Assembly: GCA_002329645.1 (NCBI GenBank)
Contig: DCTS01000063.1
Location: 1 to 10,170, forward strand
DNA: 10,170 nt
Direction of reading: 5' to 3'
DNA from: Lachnoclostridium sp. UBA1434
GTDB lineage: Bacteria > Bacillota > Clostridia > Lachnospirales > Lachnospiraceae
The notes below the pieces were generated by a model. It did not search any database. It was not told the DNA's origin and worked only from the letters and a program-made list of their open reading frames with translations. The number at the start of each line of letters is the position of its first letter. Position 1 is the first letter of the stretch. Made by a program: the position numbers and the translations under genes. This document shows, one piece after another, positions 6,081-10,170 of the stretch.

Positions 6081-7934
6081 ATGATGACGAGGAAGCCGGA
6101 GCGTAGTGATATGAATAAGAAGAATATAGACAAGGTCAGTCTTAAAAAAATGTTCTCCAATAATATATTTGCCGTAAAGCTGCTGTTTGAAAGCACTCCG
6201 ATTTACGGAACAAGCATAATTATCGAGGCAATCAGGCACAATCTTATTAACTTTCTTGAGCAAACCGTTCTCGTATATTATATTTTGAACACTATTGAGA
6301 AGAGAGGGCGCTTTGTTGACGTACTAAAGTTTATACTGATTTTTATCGCGGCAGATATTCTGGCAGCAGTAATAAGCAATATGTATGAGCAGTTTATTAA
6401 GCTGAAATACCAGCCGATAGCACAGAAGAATCTTAAGCTTCGCCTGTATGAAAAAGCTAAAGGTGTAGATATATCATGCTATGACAATTCAGATTACTAT
6501 AATGACTTTGTATTGGCTGTTTCCGAAGCGGACAGGGCGCTGGAGCGTGCCGAGAATTTACTGAGACAGGTATTCGGCAGTATTACAATTTTGTTGTGCT
6601 ACGGGCTTTTCTTTATCACACAGGATATATTATCAATTCTCTTTGTGGCGCTTTCATTTGCAGTGCGGACTGTTATACTTAATATCCTTAACAAGCTTAA
6701 TTACAGGTTCAGGCTGGAAGAAAACAAGCTGCAAAGAAAGAGGGATTATATCAGGAGGGTGTTTTATCTTAAGGATTATGCCAAGGAAATAAGACTTAAC
6801 AAGAGTGTGACAAGGAAACTCCATGATGAATTCAGGGAGGTCAATGAAGACATATATAAACTGAATAAGGAATACGGCGTTAAGAGGTTTTTGGCCAACC
6901 TATCGGCACGATATATTTCAACGGATTTCTTTCTGGATATAATCTATGTAATATATCTTGTCATTAAGGCCGGTTTGTATAAGCTTCTATCCTTCAGCAG
7001 CGTTGTTACCTTATATAATTCTGCAGCCAATTTAAGAAGAGGCTTAAGCACGGTAGTTGATATCGGGCCCTTCATGATCGAGACAAGCTTATATATAGAA
7101 AAAATACGGCAATTCTTAAACCATTCCAATGAAATAAAGGACAGCAGGGAATATGAAATGCCAAAGGAGCCTGCCGTACTTGAGTGCAGGAATGTATCCT
7201 TTGGCTATGACAAGGAGAAAATGGTTTTAAAGAATGTGAATATTACAGTCAATCCCTATGAGAAGGTTGCATTGGTCGGATATAACGGCGCGGGCAAGAC
7301 AACACTTATTAAGCTGATACTGCGCCTGTACGATCCAACCGGGGGAACCATCCTGCTTAACGGTATAGATATCAGAAAGTATGACTTGCAGGAATACCGC
7401 AGATATCTGGGGATAGTATTTCAGGATTTCAAGATATTTGCTGCCGATATCGGGGAAAATGTGGTTATGGATATAGTTGATGAGAATAGAAGCGGGCATA
7501 TAGTAAATGCCCTGCACAAGAGCGGTTTTGACGATAAGTTGAAGCTCTTAAGGGATGGAATAAGGACCGGGCTTACACGGGAGTTCAGGTATGACGGTAC
7601 GGACTTATCGGGCGGTGAAGCTCAAAAGTTGGCTATTGCCCGTATATTCTATAAGGACGCACATTTTGCACTGCTGGACGAACCCTCCTCGGCCCTTGAC
7701 CCGATATCGGAATACCAGTTAAACCAATCAATGTATAATGCCGCATATGACAAATCCGTAATATTTATATCCCACAGATTATCCACTACAAGAAGAGCTG
7801 ACAGGATATACATGATGGAGAACGGAACCATAATTGAACAGGGGACCCATGATGAGCTGCTTAAGCTTAAGGGGAAGTACTATGAGATGTGGGATGCCCA
7901 GGCAGGAAGATATAAGGAAATGTATGTGAGCTAA
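6081..7934 (+). CDS. ABC exporter half-transporter (membrane domain fused to ATPase), second of a pair
   Basis: This 617-residue paralogue of the preceding protein shares its layout: membrane domain to about residue 340, then an ATPase. The ATPase has Walker A GYNGAGKTT (400-408), Q-loop Gln448, signature LSGGE (509-513), Walker B LLDE (Asp533, Glu534), SALD and His565. The two proteins share SCY(E/D)NS(S/D)(F/Y)YN near residue 132 and the loop YLKDYAKE(L/I)RL, which marks them as products of one duplication. Both nucleotide sites keep the catalytic Glu and His, so neither is of the degenerate type seen in some heterodimeric exporters. ATG 6081 begins one base after the upstream stop, with a weak AGTAGAGG site at 6064-6071, and suggests translational coupling. 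ATGs at 6084 and 6111 are alternative starts. Export of a peptide, lipid or other amphipathic compound is inferred from the family; the cargo is not identifiable. Confidence 0.88.
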   Translation: MMTRKPERSDMNKKNIDKVSLKKMFSNNIFAVKLLFESTPIYGTSIIIEAIRHNLINFLEQTVLVYYILNTIEKRGRFVDVLKFILIFIAADILAAVISNMYEQFIKLKYQPIAQKNLKLRLYEKAKGVDISCYDNSDYYNDFVLAVSEADRALERAENLLRQVFGSITILLCYGLFFITQDILSILFVALSFAVRTVILNILNKLNYRFRLEENKLQRKRDYIRRVFYLKDYAKEIRLNKSVTRKLHDEFREVNEDIYKLNKEYGVKRFLANLSARYISTDFFLDIIYVIYLVIKAGLYKLLSFSSVVTLYNSAANLRRGLSTVVDIGPFMIETSLYIEKIRQFLNHSNEIKDSREYEMPKEPAVLECRNVSFGYDKEKMVLKNVNITVNPYEKVALVGYNGAGKTTLIKLILRLYDPTGGTILLNGIDIRKYDLQEYRRYLGIVFQDFKIFAADIGENVVMDIVDENRSGHIVNALHKSGFDDKLKLLRDGIRTGLTREFRYDGTDLSGGEAQKLAIARIFYKDAHFALLDEPSSALDPISEYQLNQSMYNAAYDKSVIFISHRLSTTRRADRIYMMENGTIIEQGTHDELLKLKGKYYEMWDAQAGRYKEMYVS

Positions 7935-7962
7935 GCAGCGGGATATTGCTTAAGAGCTGCTT
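7932..7962 (+). other. Small intergenic hairpin with two alternative foldings
   Basis: AAGCAGC (7933-7939) can pair with GCTGCTT (7956-7962), while TAAGCA (7932-7937) can instead pair with TGCTTA (7947-7952). The two foldings exclude each other. Only three T's follow, so termination would be weak at best, and co-transcription of the nucleotidase gene with the exporter genes seems likely. The structures are short and could be chance. Confidence 0.25.
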
Positions 7963-7979
7963 TATATAAGGAGGAATGC

Positions 7980-10001
7980 ATGATGTTATCAAAAAAGATG
8001 GTTAAGCTGATGAGCAGGAGAATTCTGTCTTTCATCCTGACTCTTGTGCTGCTGTCAGGAATATCGGCAATACCGGTAACGGCTGACACCATTAATCCCG
8101 ATACGGTGCCTGAGTTTGTCTCGTCCTTGGGGGATTTATCAGGGAAGGTGGTTATTATTCATACCAACGATACCCACGGCGCGGATGTGGCTGTTGCCGG
8201 CACATCTATCGGGACGGCGGGCATAACGCAGCTTTTTAAGGACTATGAGGCAGCAGGCGCCCAGGTGCTTTTATTTTCGGCAGGGGATGCAATTCAGGGA
8301 GATCCGATTGTAAGCCTTGACAAGGGTAAAAGTGCAATTGAATTCATGAATTTAGCCGGATATGATATGTTGAATCCCGGCAATCATGAGTTTGACTACG
8401 GATATGATAACTTTCTTGAGCTTAGTGAGGCTGCCGACTTCCCCGTTATTTCATCCAATATAGTTGATAGGGCAAGCGGCAAATGTATATTTGATGACAG
8501 CATAATATTCGAGAGTAAAGCAGGAAGTATCGGAGTATTTGGACTTACAACACCAGAGACACTTACCGGAACCAATCCGAGCAATATTGCATCTTTAAGC
8601 TTTATTTCCGGGGAAGCCATGTATGATGTCGCACAGCAGCAGGTGGATAAGCTGAAAGCTGACGGAGCTGACTATATCATATGTGTCGCCCATCTGGGAA
8701 TTGATGATGGCAGTAAGCCGAACAGATCCGTGGATGTCGCCGAAAATGTTGATGGAATAGATATTATTATAGATGGGCACAGCCACAGCGTTATTGATGG
8801 AGATAAGTATGAGGGGACTGTTGTTGTATCTACAGGAACTAAGCTTTCCTATGCCGGTGTAATTATATTGGATGAGGATGGGATAGAGACCAGGCTAATA
8901 TCCGCAGCCGAATATAATCGTACGGATCCTGCTGTGAATGAGGTTATTAATAAGGCGGCCGGAGAAATTGATGCCCTTCTTTCGGAGGCCTTTGCAGTTA
9001 CCGAGGTTTTCCTGGATGGCAACAGGGACCCCGGTGTAAGAACCCTTGAAACCAATTTGGGGGATTTTGCAGCAGATGCCATTCTATGGGAAGCCAATCG
9101 AAGCATAACCGGCGGAGTTGATGCTGCAATAACCAACGGCGGCGGGATAAGAGCTTCTATAAACATCGGCGATGTTACTATGAAGGATATGAAGACGGTA
9201 TTTCCATACGGCAATACAATATCTATAGTAAAGATAACCGGTGCGCAGCTTATTGAGGTGCTTGAGGCATCGACCTTTTGCACACCCATTGCTCTTGGCG
9301 GTTTTCCTCAGGTATCCGGTATGGAATTCACAATAAACACTGGAGTTCCTTACTCTCAGGGTGAACAATACCCGGACTCAACATTTTATGCTCCGGCCAA
9401 ACCGGGTTCACGTATCTTAAATGTAAAAGTAAACGGTGAACCGATTGATCCTGACAGAACTTATACGATAGCAACGAATGATTTCCTTGCCGAAGGCGGG
9501 GATACCTACTACTTGTTTAGAGAACTGGGAAGCTACAGTATCTCCACTGCGCTTGAGGATGCTCTGATAGATTATACCAATGAGGTGCTTAATGGCGTAA
9601 TAACAAAAGAAATGTATGGTGAGCCGGCAGGACGTATTAACATTCTGAATGAACCGGCAGCCGAAGCAGATTTATCTGAAGCAGATGAATCTTCTGCAGA
9701 TACATCGGATGAGGATAAATCTACTGAAGAATTGCCCGTTATTGAAGGAGAAGCAGATAAATCTTCAGAAGAAATATCTGTTAAAGATAAAACAAGTAAA
9801 ACAGATGATTCAGATAAAGCTACAGATGCAGATTATACTGTAAGAACATATACGGTTGTCAAGGGTGATTGCCTGTGGAAGATTGCAAGGAAATTCCTTG
9901 GCAAGGGATCAAAATATACTTTGATCTATGAGCTTAACAAGGATATAATCAAGAATCCCAATGTAATATACATCGGGCAGAAGCTTAAGATACCTGCATA
10001 A
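7980..10001 (+). CDS. Secreted 5'-nucleotidase/UshA-family phosphoesterase with C-terminal LysM cell-wall anchor
   Basis: The 673-residue protein starts with a signal peptide: basic KKMVKLMSRR, a hydrophobic core, and likely cleavage after VTA (residue 35). The metallophosphoesterase domain (about 56-300) has the metal and catalytic motifs NDTHG (63-67), GDAIQGD (102-108), GNHEFDYG (134-141), AHLG (237-240) and GHSHS (266-270). The 5'-nucleotidase C-terminal domain (about 340-520) binds the nucleotide base, with TNLGDFAAD, TNGGGIR (385-391) and the ATNDFLAEGGD segment. A charged, Ser-rich linker (about 559-620) leads to a LysM domain (622-672) with YTVVKGDCLWKIA and NPNVIYIGQKLKIP, which binds peptidoglycan. 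The enzyme should release phosphate from extracellular nucleotides, or possibly UDP-sugars or cyclic nucleotides, at the wall. AAGGAGG (7968-7974) serves ATG 7980 or 7983. The gene follows the exporter pair by 45 bases. Confidence 0.93.
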   Translation: MMLSKKMVKLMSRRILSFILTLVLLSGISAIPVTADTINPDTVPEFVSSLGDLSGKVVIIHTNDTHGADVAVAGTSIGTAGITQLFKDYEAAGAQVLLFSAGDAIQGDPIVSLDKGKSAIEFMNLAGYDMLNPGNHEFDYGYDNFLELSEAADFPVISSNIVDRASGKCIFDDSIIFESKAGSIGVFGLTTPETLTGTNPSNIASLSFISGEAMYDVAQQQVDKLKADGADYIICVAHLGIDDGSKPNRSVDVAENVDGIDIIIDGHSHSVIDGDKYEGTVVVSTGTKLSYAGVIILDEDGIETRLISAAEYNRTDPAVNEVINKAAGEIDALLSEAFAVTEVFLDGNRDPGVRTLETNLGDFAADAILWEANRSITGGVDAAITNGGGIRASINIGDVTMKDMKTVFPYGNTISIVKITGAQLIEVLEASTFCTPIALGGFPQVSGMEFTINTGVPYSQGEQYPDSTFYAPAKPGSRILNVKVNGEPIDPDRTYTIATNDFLAEGGDTYYLFRELGSYSISTALEDALIDYTNEVLNGVITKEMYGEPAGRINILNEPAAEADLSEADESSADTSDEDKSTEELPVIEGEADKSSEEISVKDKTSKTDDSDKATDADYTVRTYTVVKGDCLWKIARKFLGKGSKYTLIYELNKDIIKNPNVIYIGQKLKIPA

Positions 10002-10044
10002 TCCGAACCATGTAAGACATATTAATATGTGAAATTAATCAACC

Positions 10045-10100
10045 AGCGGTACCTATATTTATTCCGGTGCATAAGCACAGGAATGAGCATGGGTACCGCT
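10045..10100 (+). terminator. Long nested hairpin after the nucleotidase gene, probable terminator or regulatory element
   Basis: AGCGGTACCTAT (10045-10056) pairs with ATGGGTACCGCT (10089-10100), 12 pairs including one G-T. A symmetric 4x4 internal loop follows, then ATTCC (10061-10065) with GGAAT (10080-10084), a 1x1 mismatch, and GTGC with GCAC around an ATAA tetraloop. The sequence after it is AT-rich (ATTATTATAT) but lacks a real T-run. It starts 44 bases after the nucleotidase stop. A terminator is the simplest reading; an operator or a structure over the next gene's start is the alternative. Confidence 0.5.
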
Positions 10101-10170
10101 ATTATTATATCTACCGTTAATTTATTAGTATTTTTGTATGTATTCATTATGGAAAATTATATTGAATCAA
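10089..10170 (+). CDS. Possible start of a small membrane protein gene, cut by the window edge
   Basis: From ATG 10089 the frame stays open to the end of the window (27 codons). It encodes a hydrophobic stretch, MGTAIIISTVNLLVFLYVFI, long enough for one membrane helix, then a polar MENYIES segment. AGGA (10079-10082) lies 6 bases upstream, and another in-frame ATG is at 10083. The ribosome binding site and start codon fall inside the hairpin at 10045-10100. T-rich DNA often encodes hydrophobic residues by chance, so this is tentative and no family is recognised. Confidence 0.25.
   Translation, partial: MGTAIIISTVNLLVFLYVFIMENYIES

Noticed and set aside
5940..6263. Minus-strand open frame over the junction of the two exporter genes
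   Set aside because: It is antisense to conserved coding sequence on both sides and has no ribosome binding site worth noting.
8849..9289. 146-codon open frame on the minus strand within the nucleotidase gene
   Set aside because: It lies fully antisense to a domain with clear 5'-nucleotidase motifs, shows no recognisable fold or signal, and reflects codon bias of the real gene.
9649..9843. Plus-strand overlapping frame rich in Gln, Leu and Lys inside the nucleotidase linker
   Set aside because: It is a frame-shifted reading of the A-rich linker; the LysM frame is clearly the real one.
1..10170. CRISPR array, tRNA or rRNA gene, insertion sequence or phage gene
   Set aside because: No regularly spaced repeats, cloverleaf-like sequence, transposase motifs or terminal inverted repeats with target duplications were seen, including at the three deletion junctions.

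Overview
The window looks like a chromosomal segment of a Gram-positive, moderately AT-rich Firmicute of class Clostridia, possibly a Lachnospiraceae-type anaerobe. This is inferred from strong AGGAGG-type ribosome binding sites, a clostridial-style polysaccharide deacetylase C-terminus, a family-1 sugar-binding lipoprotein under an RpiR-type regulator, a fermentative D-lactate dehydrogenase and a LysM-anchored 5'-nucleotidase. All recognised genes lie on the + strand.

Layout. Positions 1-240 hold the 3' end of a polysaccharide deacetylase gene, closed by a clear rho-independent terminator at 338-372. Positions 460-2984 hold the remains of a sugar-uptake operon: promoter, RpiR regulator, substrate-binding lipoprotein and MalF-type permease. 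All three genes are damaged. The regulator lost the middle of the protein and is frameshifted. The binding protein lost its start codon and the charged start of its signal peptide. The permease stops after its second membrane helix, and no second permease follows. The operon probably no longer makes a working importer, unless the lesions are assembly errors.

From 3001 a new unit begins: a 32-base inverted repeat centred on a perfect TTGACA box lies upstream of an intact D-lactate dehydrogenase (3116-4150). After a 114-base gap come two tandem full-length ABC exporter half-transporters (4265-6079 and 6081-7934) separated by one base. They very likely form a heterodimeric exporter of unknown cargo. 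Forty-five bases later is a secreted 5'-nucleotidase/UshA-type phosphoesterase with a C-terminal LysM domain (7980-10001). With no terminator visible between them, the exporter genes and the nucleotidase are probably co-transcribed. The end of the window carries a long nested imperfect palindrome (10045-10100) that may be a terminator, or may cover the start of a next, cut-off reading frame beginning near 10089.

How the genes work together. The first half is nutrient uptake machinery in decay. The second half is fermentation (pyruvate to D-lactate), export through an ABC pair, and extracellular nucleotide salvage at the cell wall. I see no precursor peptide, immunity gene or modification enzyme that would identify the exporter's cargo, and no CRISPR, phage, transposon, tRNA or rRNA sequence. 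The most notable points are the cluster of three independent small lesions in one operon, the promoter-overlapping dyad before ldhA, the orphan exporter pair and the terminal palindrome.
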